Part shown: in pieces, positions 1 to 11,074 of the stretch
How the letters are laid out: each line of letters begins with the position of its first letter
Position numbering within the stretch: the first letter of the stretch is position 1
Source: Elmis aenea
Lineage: Eukaryota; Arthropoda; Insecta; Coleoptera; Elmidae
Assembly: GCA_947652605.1 (NCBI GenBank)
Contig: OX393576.1
Location: 53,172,966-53,236,965, forward strand
Reading direction: 5' to 3'
DNA: 64,000 nucleotides
Notes under the pieces: generated by a model
The model's database searches: none
The model's input: the letters and a program-made list of their open reading frames with translations, nothing else
Told to the model about the DNA's origin: nothing
Translations under genes and position numbers: made by a program

Positions 1-608
1 AATTATTATTTTTTTATTACGAAAACATAAAGAGTAGCTAACCAAAATGAAATTATTTTAGCACAATAGAATTGAATTTTAAATTTCGGTAAACCTCGTT
101 AATAAGTCGCATTCACATTATCCTTCCAATCGCTAAAAATGGACGTCCAGTATGAAAAGTAACTTTATAATATTGATAAAAGCTTAGCATAAAGTTTTGT
201 AACAAAATTCATTCACCTATTATAGAGATTATACAATCAACAGGAATGTGCTTCATTACATTGAACTCACGTTTCAGTAGTTTTAGTTTTGGTTTTGGTA
301 TTATTAAAGTTACTACGATAACAGATAAGCCTTTTATCATAGTAACGAGTTTTCCAATGTATAATGTACCAAAAATGTTTAAAGCTTTGGGATTAAGGCC
401 TTATAATAACGTTGAATCATATTTTCGAGTTATATTTATAAACAATATGCTTAAAATTTATAAAGCGTTGATTGCATATTGTTACACAGCGGTTTTTGTT
501 TGTGCTTTGTATTGTTTCGTTAATTAAAAACAACGTTTTCATCCTCCAGTAACATAAGAGTGCTAAACAATGCTTCACGCTTATTTTTTTTTTTTTTTTT
601 AAATTCAG
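1..608. other. AT-rich stretch, no gene seen
   Basis: No reading frame here resembles a known protein. There is a run of T at about 584-600 just before the first transposon. If the minus-strand exon at 3261-3338 is real, this stretch is part of its downstream intron. Confidence 0.5.
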
Positions 609-1519
609 TATAGGGGAAGGTGGTATATACTGGGACATGGTATATAGTGGGACAACAGAGATTTTGGCCATCTGTTACCCCGTACTTGAAGTTTGTTTAC
701 ATCAAAATAGCGGTTAAGCAGTCCCATTATATCCTGTCTACAGTATGTGTCGTAAACAATGTCATAGTGACTTGCACATGTGAGGCATGTTTGGTAACTG
801 CACATTGTTTGTTGGTGGTTATTCAGTTTATGTGCTAAATTTTTTTTATTTATTTAACAACAATTAGAAAATTTGGTGTAGGTGTACCTTACAGTATATT
901 AAATGTATGTACAATGTTAAAACTGAAAATAATCATACATGTTTTTCATTAAATCGTTGCTTTTAAAAATTGATCACATGGTGCATTGTGGGACAATGAT
1001 GATAATCAGGTAAATTTTCTGAAAAGACTTCCGACTTTAGATTTTCTTTCTCTAAAAACAGAGATATAGACTGTGTTGAAAAAAATAATCTGTGTAGGTT
1101 AAGCGCACCGACTACGTTTGAGGGCACTGAAAAAACAAAACAACATTTTCAATTTTAGTTTGATTTTTCAAAGTAAAATGTCTAAATGCCCATGAAAAGT
1201 GAAAGTTTTTAAAATAAAAAATTAAAATTAAGCCTTTTTTTAATTACTTATGCTTTATTTCATATACAGTGAGCTCGCGTTATAAGCAACTAACGGCGGC
1301 CAATTCCGATCTAAAAGTTGCTTATAACGTGAAAGTTGCTTATATGATAGAAATAGAAACGATTCGATTTTTAACATAAATAAATCTTGCTTTTAGTAGT
1401 AAAACTAAAAATAAAAGTTTACACCATAACAACGCGATCGTTGTCGCGTTGCTATGGTGATCTGTACGTACCTATGTCAAACGAAATACGCGCGTGCCGC
1501 GTACCTTTAGTCGTGGTCT

Positions 1520-1735
1520 ATGTACTTGTACATCTCTCAAATAAAAAAATATGATGTGATTTCATGGCAAGTATACAGAGCGGATGAAACGGCCTTATTT
1601 TACAAGTGGTTACCGGACAAAACTCTTGTTCATACACGTAAAAAAATATTCCCGGGAGAAAAATATCTAAGCTACGAGTTAGGTACTATTATACCGTGTG
1701 CTAATGCCACCGACAATCATAAATTGAACTTATGA
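1520..1735 (+). pseudogene. Tigger/pogo transposase fragment (DDE domain)
   Basis: The 71-codon frame contains YRADETALFYKWLPDKTLV followed by FPGEK and CANATDNHKLNL. This is the order found around the first catalytic Asp of pogo/Tigger DDE transposases (the ADET motif, then the PDKTL, GEK and CANATG..KL blocks). A TGA at 1733-1735 ends the frame. The same reading frame continues recognisably (LVNYIKPKKP) until the nested MITE interrupts it at about 1789. The N-terminal DNA-binding domain and the other catalytic residues are absent. It is a dead relic that identifies its host element. Confidence 0.8.
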
Positions 1736-1790
1736 ACTTTGGTAAATTATATAAAGCCAAAAAAACCTACGAGTTTATTATATTATTATA

Positions 1791-2309
1791 CAGCGTCATT
1801 CAAAAAGTCTGCAACAAATTGAAAAAAAATTTATTATTGATTTCTCAGAAAATTGTATTCTTGATAAAAGTTGGTGCATGGTCTAAAACGAATTTTAAGA
1901 TGAAAAAAGTTCAATAAAAAATCATAGGACGCTAGATATTAGTGATTTTTGAAGTATTTTAAGAGATACAAAAAAAATTATGGACAGTTTTTAAAAATCC
2001 CAAAATAAGGCTAGATTTAAATTTTGACGGTCAAATTAAATTCAATTTTTATTTTTTAAGAAATTTTAACATTTAAAAAGTCTGCAACAAATGGAAAATT
2101 TTATTTTTATCGAAAAAAGTTATTAAGAATCTAAAAACCGAACTAGGTTTAAATTCTGAGGGTTAAATTCTAATTTTTATTTTTTAAGAAGTTTCAACAT
2201 CTTAAAATTAGTTTTAGACCATGCACCAACTTTTATCAAGAATACAATTTTCTGAGAAAAAAATAATAAAAAACTTTTCCATTCGTTGCAGACTTTTTGA
2301 ATGACGCTG
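1791..2309. mobile_element. Tc1/mariner-type MITE, innermost layer (CAGCGTCATT family)
   Basis: The ends are CAGCGTCATTCAAAAAGTCT and its inverse, flanked by TA (1789-1790, 2310-2311). The inverted arms extend over about 100 bp, including the GGTGCATGGTCTAAAAC segment (about 1873) mirrored at about 2210. The AAAAAGTCTGCAACAAATGG block recurs internally at about 2075. No coding potential. Diverged relatives occur at 21915-22980 and 29118-30050, so this is a dispersed family. Confidence 0.85.
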
Positions 2310-3068
2310 TATATTAATAATCTCCTAAAAATAAAATGATTGTTAAGAAATCTATTGTTAATCTAGATTTTACAAGATATTTTACTGCCCTTTTAAATAA
2401 CCTGAACGTTAAAAAAAAATGAAAGTGCTATATCACTCAAAATTTTCGTAAAAATGTAAATATTTTGAAAACTGTTGACTTTAGACCGATATAACCTTTT
2501 TACATTTATTAAAGTAAATTTTAAGACAAATTCAAAAATGCAAAAATATACAGATGTTCTACTCAAAATTTCAAAGTTTGAGTCCGTTTCCGGTTGAACC
2601 GGAAGTCGCATTGCAACCTTAATATTTCCATCGAATCCGAAAAATACCATAACGCTCAGATACAAAATTTCATTGTTATATCTGCAATAGTATTTTAGAT
2701 ATTTGTATTTTTAACTGTCACACTGACAGTTGCTTATATCGTGTACTTTGATACGATAGTTGCTTATATCGAGTGTTGCTTATAACGCGAGTTGCTTATA
2801 TCGTGGGTTGCTTATAACGCGAGCTCACTGTATATGTTTTGCTGTCCCACAATGTACCACGGGGTGGTTTATGTGGGGACAAGTGGTGTATAGTGGGACA
2901 GTCCCTCTATTTGTGTACCTTTATTTAAAAAAATATTTTTTTGTATATGCAATGATAAAATAAAGCAATATGAATATCTCATATCAATTTGAGGTATGCA
3001 AATTAAACCGTTCAAAAGTTACGCATAATTTAAAAAAAGTGTCCTAGTGTATACCACCTTCCCCTATA

Positions 3069-3260
3069 TTAAGTCGCCTAAAAATATAAATTTTTGGAAC
3101 ACTTGTGTCGATAACCTTACAAATTTGTAAGCATAAACTAAGCAGTATGATGCAAGTTTAGCCGTACGTTGAACAAATATTATTTTATTATCATTTTGTT
3201 TCTGCCTTACTTAAACAATCTTCTACTACCAGTAAACTCTAGTTGAATAAAAGCACTTAC
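3069..3260. other. Presumed intron sequence beside the exon
   Basis: AT-rich single-copy-looking sequence. It includes the GTAAGTGC splice donor of the minus-strand exon at its right edge. Confidence 0.4.
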
Positions 3261-3306
3261 CACTATCCGATTTCTGAGAGGATCCACGTTTATCTCCTTT
3301 ACCCAT
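3261..3306 (-). CDS. Putative first coding exon of an unidentified host gene
   Basis: On the minus strand an ATG at 3306 opens 15 codons reading MGKGDKRGSSQKSDS plus one further base. It then meets a GTAAGTGC donor, so the intron would begin at 3260 in phase 1. Upstream, TTATCTTTTCAG at about 3350-3339 is a good polypyrimidine/AG acceptor, giving an exon of 3338-3261. The peptide is basic and serine-rich with no recognisable domain. An MGKG start also occurs in some Na+/K+-ATPase alpha subunits, but 15 residues do not allow that assignment. The rest of the gene would lie off the left edge, with a non-coding first exon at higher coordinates. Confidence 0.5.
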
Positions 3307-3338
3307 GATGACCAGATGCAGTTAATAGTTAGCCAAAC
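3307..3338 (-). other. Putative 5' leader and splice acceptor of the same exon
   Basis: The 32 nt between the CAG acceptor (minus strand, CAG at 3341-3339) and the ATG at 3306 contain no upstream ATG. This fits a coding-start exon preceded by an untranslated first exon. Confidence 0.4.
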
Positions 3339-3556
3339 CTGAAAAGATAATAACTTATAAAAACTAATAAAAAGATTTAATATTAAGAGCTAATGTAAAA
3401 AGTACTTTATCGTGACTCTTTGCTCCATCATGGAGAGTAGTTCGCGAAAAAATTTTTGAACGCTACAAAACCAACTAAAAGGCGACCAATAAACACAAAA
3501 TTACGTGGAGGTAGATGTAGAAGAGAATCGTTGTTGAAAGAAAAGTCTAAAACTAA

Positions 3557-4135
3557 GGCTGAACACATACTGAAGCAGAGAGCAAAGTAACGATCTTAAC
3601 GGAGAGCAATGCGGAGAAATCAAACAAACGTTAACTTGTTACAACACGCATACTGAAGCGTCCAGGAGAGATGCACGATTATCGCTATAGTAGAGCAAAG
3701 CAGCGAGTTCAAACAAATTTGTTTTCGCTGCTCTCATCGCTCATTTAAGTTTTGTGATTTGGTCAAACTTGGTCAAATTTTGTATTTTTGCTAAAATGTA
3801 ATCAAAGGTTGAACAACTCATTCTGAATATAAGTGAAATTTTTCCGGATGTTCACGAAGTTGTTTATATAAGTGATGGAATTCACCAAGATCATGCCTAC
3901 TTTTATTTATTGTATGAACACTACAGCTTCTAGTTTTTTTTTAAATTTAATAAATACCAAATTTTTAAGGCGAAATTTTCAGTTAGTATCTAATTCATGA
4001 TTTTCGGACCGAAAACTGTGATCGACTAAATCCTCAGTATGTGTATAGTGCTCGTTTGTAGACTCGCTGCTGATTCACCGCTTTGCTCTCAAATAGCAGC
4101 GCTGCTTTGCTCACCGCTCCAGTATGTGTTTAGCC
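3557..4135. mobile_element. PIF/Harbinger-like MITE
   Basis: The ends GGCTGAACACATACTG and CAGTATGTGTTTAGCC are inverted copies flanked by TAA (3554-3556, 4136-4138). A 3-bp TWA duplication is the hallmark of the PIF/Harbinger group. The subterminal regions repeat GAGCAAAGC(A/G)GCGA-like and CATACTG-like motifs in both orientations. About 579 bp, with no transposase. It sits about 0.25 kb from the putative exon at 3261-3338. Confidence 0.75.
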
Positions 4136-4138
4136 TAA

Positions 4139-7100
4139 GACTTTCTGGCCGAAAACGAAGCGAGTTTGTAATCTTCTCGATTATGTATTCTTAAGTGACG
4201 AAAATAATTTGATCGTATTACATTTCAAATCATTAAACATGAAAGCTACAGTTTAATTTTTATTTTAACTGCAATTGTTTCGCATCGTTGGATATTAAAC
4301 ATAACTCATTTTAATATAAATTTATTTACATTGCTAATAATTTTTAAAAAGTACGTGAAACAAATATTTACAAAAATATAATAAAACAAAATTAATGAAG
4401 CAGTGTCGCTCGTCGATCAAATCATTATTTCGTCCGTTTTTTATAAGCCTTGTTGACAGTATTTTTTTTATTGATGGTTTGAAAATACCTTCGTTCCTTA
4501 TCGAAACTGCCACAGACTTACTTCTTAACACCATCAATGATCCAATTTAATGCTCTTTTAACAAGGCAAATTGATGGAAGTTATAGGGTAACCAACCAGA
4601 ACGAGTAAGAAATTGCCACCGCTAATGTAAATAAAAACATTTAAACTTAATACATTTCGTCCAATTGCAGTCATTTATTGTGAAAATAAACACACAATAA
4701 AGTAGCTCGAAAGTGTACCTATCGATTTGTTTGTTTCTAATATACCACCAGCGTTGTATAGGCAAAAAAAGTTGGGATTGATTTTTTACCAATGTGTTAA
4801 AAACCTTTGTACTTTTTCATTTGCAATATAATAAAATAATGTCTTTTTGAATTTAGGTGTCTTTGAACTCTGTTTATCTCAATTTTGCAGAGATACAACG
4901 AAATGGTGCTAGTTCCGATTAAAATTTTCTGATAGACCGTACATCAGTGTACACAAAATAGGAAAAAAAGTATTAGAACAGGAGTCATCAAAATGTGTGA
5001 AGCCGAGGGCCATATCCTGTCAAAAAACAAAACCAATTCAGCTGTAAACGAAATATTTCACACCATCGTTTTCGAATCTGGAATATACAGTTATAGTGCA
5101 AAAAGTTATAACGCAAAAATGGTACACCCTGTATAGCCGAAAATAATTTTAAGACGTAGATCTTTTCAAAACAATAATTTTATGTCTTCACTGGCGGGGC
5201 GCTATGAAACCCCGACGCACTGTTGCAGGACCCTGTATATGGGTAACGCCAGTTTTTTTTTTTAAACAAACGCATTGTTGTTTTGGCTTATAATGCGTTT
5301 ATACTCTGATGCTATAATTTAAACAATGCATAAACTTATACTTGAGAAAAATTTAATCTTTATGTGTAATAAACAGCTTCCTCTTTGCAGTTAGAATATT
5401 ATAAACTAAAATAACTTTTACATAATAGAATTTCCCATCCCAAGTCCCAAGCAGTTCCAAATTTTACCGACCGTGTATTTGTTATTAAATGTTGGTCCAC
5501 CCAGCTCGGTATGGTCGTTTAATTAATTCAAATTGAAAACTGATCCTTTATAACCCCAGGATTATAGGATTTAATATATTAAGCAGTTATACTCTGTTGG
5601 ATATTTTTATTGTCAATTAACGTTGAATATCACAAGATTCGATAAATTTATCGGCATCGAAATTTAATAATTGGTTATAAATAAAGTTATTCAAGAGAAT
5701 TGGACACTTAAATTTAAACAATAAGGGTTTACATAGGCTAGATGAAAATAGTTTGAGCATTTGACTACGTCTTGATTTAGTAACGCTAAATGGTCGTTAA
5801 AATTACAGATGTGAATTTACTCATTAAAGCAAATAAATATTTAAGGCTTAAAATTTTCTCTCATATTAAAATAAATGATTAGGTACTTATGGGCAGTGAC
5901 GTACGCAAGGCGGGGGGATTAAAGGGATAAATTTTCCCTTGGACCCCCCGCAACTTTCTTATAACTAATTTTTTATATCTAGCCCCCTAGGTCATTTTCT
6001 GATTGCACCATTAATTACTATTACCGTTTCAAATTAGTATTATTTTTGCAAATTAAAAAAATATCCCCTGAAATATTTTTCTGCTTATATGGTAACCCCA
6101 ATACACTTTAGACTTAGATCAGCCATTAAATCAAGCTTCGCTTGGAATGATTGCGCTGTGACGCAATAGCGCAATTTATCGCAACATGATTTGCTTACGG
6201 GTTCAAAATAACACGAAATTAAAGACTTAAAATTGTTTATAATATTTTAAATTTCTCTTTTTACTGTACCTATCAGCTGGGGCGCGTATAGAAAAATAAT
6301 TTTCGCAAAATTGTATATAATTTTGCTACAATTTTTGAGTATAAACTCGTAAACTTCTAGCTTTACATTGTTATGATACAGGTACCAAAGTGCTGAAAGC
6401 TAAAGTGTTTTCGCTCTTCATAAATAACCACCATCGGTTCGCCCAGAAACACATTAGCACAAAGAAACTTGCGACGCTGCTACTAAATTAATTAAAGTTT
6501 ACACAGAAAAGAGTACATTTAACTGGAACAGTTCGCAATGTGCTGCTAACATCACTGGAAATTAAAATTTAACTGGGAAGATTTCAAGTTTAGCGAATAC
6601 CACATACAGAAAATGCCACACGTGCATACAAATTCAGTATTATTCCTAGGTAGCGTTTCAAAGGTCAGAAGCAACTTGATAGAATATTACATGAGTTTCA
6701 TTGCCACAATTAAGGGCAGGGAAATTAGCAACCGTTAGTCTTGTAACATTGCGCTTCCCAGCATTTATCGTAAATTATGTTAGAAATAGGGATCTGCTAC
6801 ATGGAGCTTATGCTTCAACGACCCAGCGATCCGTTAAAACAAATGGACTTTGTTGATCTTGAATAAAATATTGAGCTTAAGCTCTATCACCTATGTAGAA
6901 ATATGTAAAATATTAAACCAATTTAATAGTAACACCTAAGCTACATATTAAAATATAATAGGGAACTAGCCGAATATAGATATGTACCTATATGTAATTT
7001 TAAGACAAAAAAAAAATTGAATATTCAGGATTAAAAACGTTGCTACCATTTTTCTCTTTAATTAAAAATGACAGAGAAGTCAAAACGTCACAGTTGAACA

Positions 7101-7399
7101 ATTTTTCTTTAAATGACTTTTTTAAGACGCAAAATATGTAAAATTTATCTGTAGGTTCAAGAAAAGATTGAGGCACGGCTGCTACATCGCATACATGTAT
7201 ACAATACATGCCACGAAAGCTTAATGAAAAATATAATAGGTAGATGCTGACAGTTTTAAAACATCTAAAACTGAATATTTGGTAGTTAGAGAAACGACAC
7301 AAAAAAACACAAGTGTTAGACATTTAGTTATGAAACTTCAGAAGAGAACCGTCAATGGACTGTTCTCAGCAAGTTTAGTTTAGGTTTAGTTTTAGTTTA
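4139..7399. other. AT-rich filler with scattered transposon ends, no gene
   Basis: No frame resembles a protein. Short transposon-like ends are visible: an ACACCCTGTATA end near 5126 (mariner-MITE type), CAGGACCCTGTATA near 5227, and a hAT-type CAGTGACGTACGCAAGGC end at about 5895. I could not pair any of them with a second end. The stretch closes with an irregular GTTTAG/GTTTAGTTT run at 7375-7406. Confidence 0.45.
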
Positions 7400-7407
7400 G
7401 TTTAAGC

Positions 7408-9924
7408 CAGGGTTGAGCAGATTTAAATCAATTGATTTAAATCATGATTTAAATCAAGTGAAAAAAAACATCAATTTAAATCACTTATTATATGAGTAGG
7501 TAATAAAACATTTATAACAAAACAAAATTTTATTTTCTCATATAAAAAAAACATTAGGTATATGGTATTTATGTATATAAGTATTTAAAAAAAAAACAGT
7601 CCTTATATGTATATACGTATTAAATACATACTTATACGTAACGTAACGAAACGTAATTCGTTTAAAATAATATATAATAATATACATTTATAAATTTTTG
7701 GTATTGTAATGTTGGAATAAAAATACCAGTTTTGCAGCCTTTTCAGTTCCCAGTTTATTTCTTATTGTCGAATGGACCAATCCAAATGTTGAAAAAATTC
7801 TTTCAACTGAGGCCGAAGAAGTTACACTGCACATTAGTTGTGTTAATATTGGCAACACTTTATTAATATCGGAAACATCTTTTTGTGATTTCCACCACTG
7901 TATTGGAGTAACATTATTAATAATTTCCTCACTAAACATAACAGATTTAAATGGATCAGATTTAGCTTCAAATTTTATTATTATGGGTAATAAACCACTG
8001 TGTGGGTAACTTTCTGCTGCTACTTTTAAAGCTGCGTCTTTTTCATTATATTTTAAAGGAAATTTTGTTTTTCTAGGGTCTAATAAATAAGACAAAAAAT
8101 GGTACGGTGTCAAAGCTTGAGCATATCGTTTTTGAAATGCAGCCATTTGTTTAATATTTAATGTAATAGTATCATCAAAAACAGCCTCAAGTTCTTTCCA
8201 TGCTTCTACAGCATCAGCTAAAAATGCATCTGTTCTTTGTAATTTGTCTAAAGTTACGGAAATTGGTTTTATTATTTTTAAAAAATCTTCTGCCGATCGT
8301 TTCAGTTTAATGTTAGACACCTTTTGGAATATTAAAGAATCAATTTGGTCTTTGTTCTCTTCACAAATTCCATCTTACGTCTTGAGGCAATATTAACGCC
8401 TTACCTCCGGCAGCTTTATATTTAGCACTTGCCAAATGATTATTACGGAAATACTTAACAACATGCACAACATTTTCTTTAATATCGCGTATCTGCAAGT
8501 CCTGGGAAAGTAAATTTAGAATGTGTGCTGAACATCCATAGGTTATCACATTTACTTCATTTTTAATGTTTTCTCTCATTTTGCTCATATTAGCTGCATT
8601 ATCTGTAACGAAACTTGAAACTGCACAATTATACTGAGTTTTGCACTTATTTATTAAACTGATTGCTATACTTGTTAAATAATCGGCTGTATGTGCATGT
8701 CCTGATGTATCTATACTTTCAAGGAGGAAGGTTGATCCATAATCTGTTGTTACAGTAGCGCAAATTATCGGTTCGTTATGTACATTTGACCAACCATCTA
8801 AGGAAAGGCAAACCGAACTATTTGTTAATTTTGCAAGACATTTTTCTTTTTCTTCCATGTACACTTCATTTAATAATGTTGAAGATACAGCGAACCTAGA
8901 AGGTGGTGAATAACCTGGCCGTAACATTTCGATTGCTTTTATCACTTCTGGTTGTTCGATACATCTGAAACTACTATTTGTCGCAAAAATAGCTTTTGCG
9001 ATTTGTCTATCAAGATTTTTCTTTAACTCGTTAGAAGTACGCACTACAAATTATTTCATTAATAAATTTTCAGTCATTTCTTTTTTTTTTTTAGCAGGTG
9101 GTGAGCTTATATTTGTATTTGTATCCATTCTAGACGTACTAGGTTGTGGATCAAAAAACTCTTTCGGTTGACTTGTTTCTATGGTGGTAGGATTAGAATC
9201 TGTGTCAGTATCTTCTGTATTACATTCAGTAACTTCATTCATATGCATTTGTTTCTTCTGACATTTTTCACGGTGTGCTTTTAATCTTTGTACCAGACCT
9301 TGTATTTCTTCTTTGCAATATTTACAAACTGCTCTGCTCCCAGCTTTCCCTTTCAATTTGTTTGATTTTTCTATAAAATGTTGCCAAACACTATCCCTTT
9401 TCCTTCCTGACATTATGTTGCGTTTATTTATGTAATGTGTACACGTTTGCTAACTAAAATGAACTGAATAACAGAATCTGGGATACCCTTACATACAAAA
9501 CTGCATTTGCATGTTTAGACAAGTATTTTCAGGCATAGAATTCGATCACATGTCACATATAGTTGATGATGAATAGCAAGCATGGTTTTGTAGATCATAT
9601 ACTACACTTTGAAATATAAATATAATCATACTGTTTATTGCTTGTTAAGACAAAGACTTAATTATATATAACATCACTATTTAGCACTGATTTTTTTCGA
9701 AATTTTTATTCATTATATTTAATTTTTTATTTTAACAAAAATTCTCCAATGAATTAAATATATTGGTTATTAAATATATTAGCACAAAACAGAAATAGCA
9801 TGCAAATATGAACATTTGATTTAATTTTTAAAAAATCTAATTTAAATCAAAAAAATCTGATTTAAATCAAATAAATCGATTTTTTTGATTTTTTTTTTAA
9901 AAATCATGATTTTTATCAAACCTG
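7408..9924 (-). mobile_element. hAT transposon, nearly complete, with 8-bp target duplication
   Basis: Exact 8-bp duplications GTTTAAGC flank the element (7400-7407 and 9925-9932). The ends CAGGGTTGA and TCAAACCTG are short imperfect inverted repeats, as in hAT elements. The subterminal regions are rich in ATTTAAATCA and AAAAATCATGATTT motifs. The 2.5-kb body carries a BED-type hAT transposase on the minus strand (9413-7688), broken by one stop and one frameshift. A related left end (CAGGGTTGGTCAAAATTTG) occurs at 28958. The exact duplication implies a fairly recent insertion. Confidence 0.95.
7688..9413 (-). pseudogene. hAT transposase (BED finger), broken by one stop and one frameshift
   Basis: Starting at ATG 9413, the N-terminus has a BED zinc finger: VWQHFIEK, a CKYC pair, then HREKC about 16 residues on. 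A TAA at 9053-9051 interrupts the same frame, which then continues FVVRTSNELKK through the central catalytic-type region (CLSLDGWSN, FVTDNAANM, YGCSAHILNLL, LPQDVRWN). At about 8361 the frame shifts and roughly 20 expected residues are missing. The next frame (CEENKDQID onward) runs to the hAT dimerisation region, with SSASVERIFSTFGLVHS and IRNKLG near the C-terminus, stopping at 7688. Such transposases excise and reinsert the element in the nucleus. This copy would not be functional as read. Confidence 0.9.
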
Positions 9925-9932
9925 GTTTAAGC

Positions 9933-10726
9933 TAACATAACATTTACTTATTGTTCAAAAGCAGCAGATTGTAAATAAACAGGAATTTCTAAAAAAAAAA
10001 AAAAAGTTATGAAACTATCAAATAACGGTAGCAATGAACCAGAAAATGTAGCAGAATTGCACAAAGCAATACGGCAGCTGCATGGTATATGTACTCTGAA
10101 ATAAGAACCAGATACAAAAAAAAAAAGATTGTTTAAACTATTGTAGAAAGTATTGCTATTGATGGATCCTAACTACGGATAATTAATAAAAAATGCGCTT
10201 CTAAGATACATGCGATGGAGATGAACTATTAGATAAGATGCTGTCGACTCGCTAGAAATGATAGGATAAGAAATACTGAAATTGGAGAAGGAATTTGTAT
10301 TAATATGATACAGACCACTGAAGCCAAAAGTTTAAAATGGAACAAACCTGTCCCGATAATGAAAGAAACACGATGGCTAAAGTAACATATTAAAGTGGCA
10401 TCTAACAAATTGCAGAAAGAAAAAAGAAGAACGTGAAAAATCGAGTTGGAAGAAGCAAAGGAAGGTAAAAGCCTGACAACAGATGACTGACTGGATGGAC
10501 CGAAAGAAGTAAAAACTATGCTGCGAAAAACGGCGATTGCTGTAACAAATTTGCATCTAGATACATAAGTTGTTGGGTTACTCAAGTTTATTGTCAATCT
10601 TAAGAATTATTAAAGTTTAACGATTTTACTTTATTGATTTTTACATTTCATGATTTAAAAATATATATACTTATATATATTTATTCAATATTCAATAAAT
10701 ATTCAAGTAGAGATTTATAAGAAGCT
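9933..10726. other. AT-rich stretch, no clear gene
   Basis: The plus strand from 10000 to 10600 has a codon-like base pattern and fewer long A/T runs than its surroundings. It might be a decayed element, but no translated frame was recognisable. The minus-strand frame at 10229-10597 looks like chance. Confidence 0.3.
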
Positions 10727-11065
10727 GTAGTTCCACTGGCGCGGCAAACTGCTTTGCTTCTAATGCACAAATTACTTTTAATTTAGACAACATACTAGAA
10801 GTTTCTCCAACCGCGTCAAGAAGTAAACTAAATCAAATTTCCTCGCACGTCCGGTAAAAAGAAGGATGGTGTGAACGCGTGCAGTCTATCCCTCAAAAAC
10901 GCATCCCGTTTACCGCATCCTGCAAAACGCATAGTGTGCGAGTACACTTAACTGTAGAGGAAACCGCCTGAAACCTCTACAATGACAGTCGGCCCTGGGA
11001 TTCAAACCCACGACCTCCCGATTGCAAGTTAGGTTGTTAACACAACCAGCCACCGAGCTCGGTTG
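10727..11065 (-). repeat. tRNA-Ala-type SINE
   Basis: On the minus strand the head reads ACAACCGAGCTCGGTGGCTG. A pol III A-box-like TGGCTGGTTG lies at 11052-11043 and a B box GGTTTGAATCC at 11008-10998. An anticodon-like CTTGCAA loop (TGC, Ala) lies between them. This is the layout of a tRNA-derived SINE. A 9-bp repeat TAAGAAGCT lies at 10718-10726 and 11066-11074 and may be the target duplication, although no poly-A or simple-repeat tail is visible at the 3' end. Not a functional tRNA, since the acceptor and anticodon stems do not pair fully. Confidence 0.7.
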
Positions 11066-11074
11066 TAAGAAGCT

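Larger units (their letters stand above)
1267..2830. mobile_element. pogo/Tigger-like transposon, middle layer of the nest
   Basis: Perfect 24-bp inverted ends start CAGTGAGCTCGCGTTATAAG at 1267 and mirror at 2830, flanked by TA (1265-1266 and 2831-2832). The mirror extends three more bases on each side into the flanks. CAGT-type ends and TA duplication are typical of pogo/Tigger elements. The motif GTTGCTTATA(A/T)CG recurs four or five times near the right end (2725-2820). Internally it carries a fragment of Tigger-type transposase (1520-1790), then a TA-flanked MITE at 1791-2309 that splits it. A short hairpin lies at about 1424-1457. Confidence 0.85.
611..3066. mobile_element. Outer TA-flanked DNA transposon of a triple nest
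   Basis: The ends form a 28-bp terminal inverted repeat (609-636 and 3041-3068) with only two mismatches, beginning TATAGGGGAAGGTGGTATA. A TA dinucleotide flanks both ends. The subterminal parts repeat the motif GTGGGACA in both orientations (around 631, 648, 988, 2842, 2874, 2893), as transposase-binding sites often do. No transposase belonging to this element is visible. Removing the nested element at 1267-2830 leaves about 0.9 kb, so it is non-autonomous. The TA flank suggests the Tc1/mariner/pogo superfamily, but the exact family is not recognised. Confidence 0.8.

Noticed and set aside
7371..7406. GTTTAG/GTTTAGG run resembling an insect TTAGG telomere repeat
   Set aside because: Too short and irregular (mostly GTTTA units). 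It reads as a simple low-complexity run into which the hAT inserted.
10229..10597. 122-codon minus-strand frame
   Set aside because: Hydrophobic, with no motif or homologous copy in the window. Probably an accident of base composition over decayed DNA.
10940..11066. A functional tRNA-Ala gene
   Set aside because: The acceptor and anticodon stems do not pair properly and the sequence continues as a SINE body.
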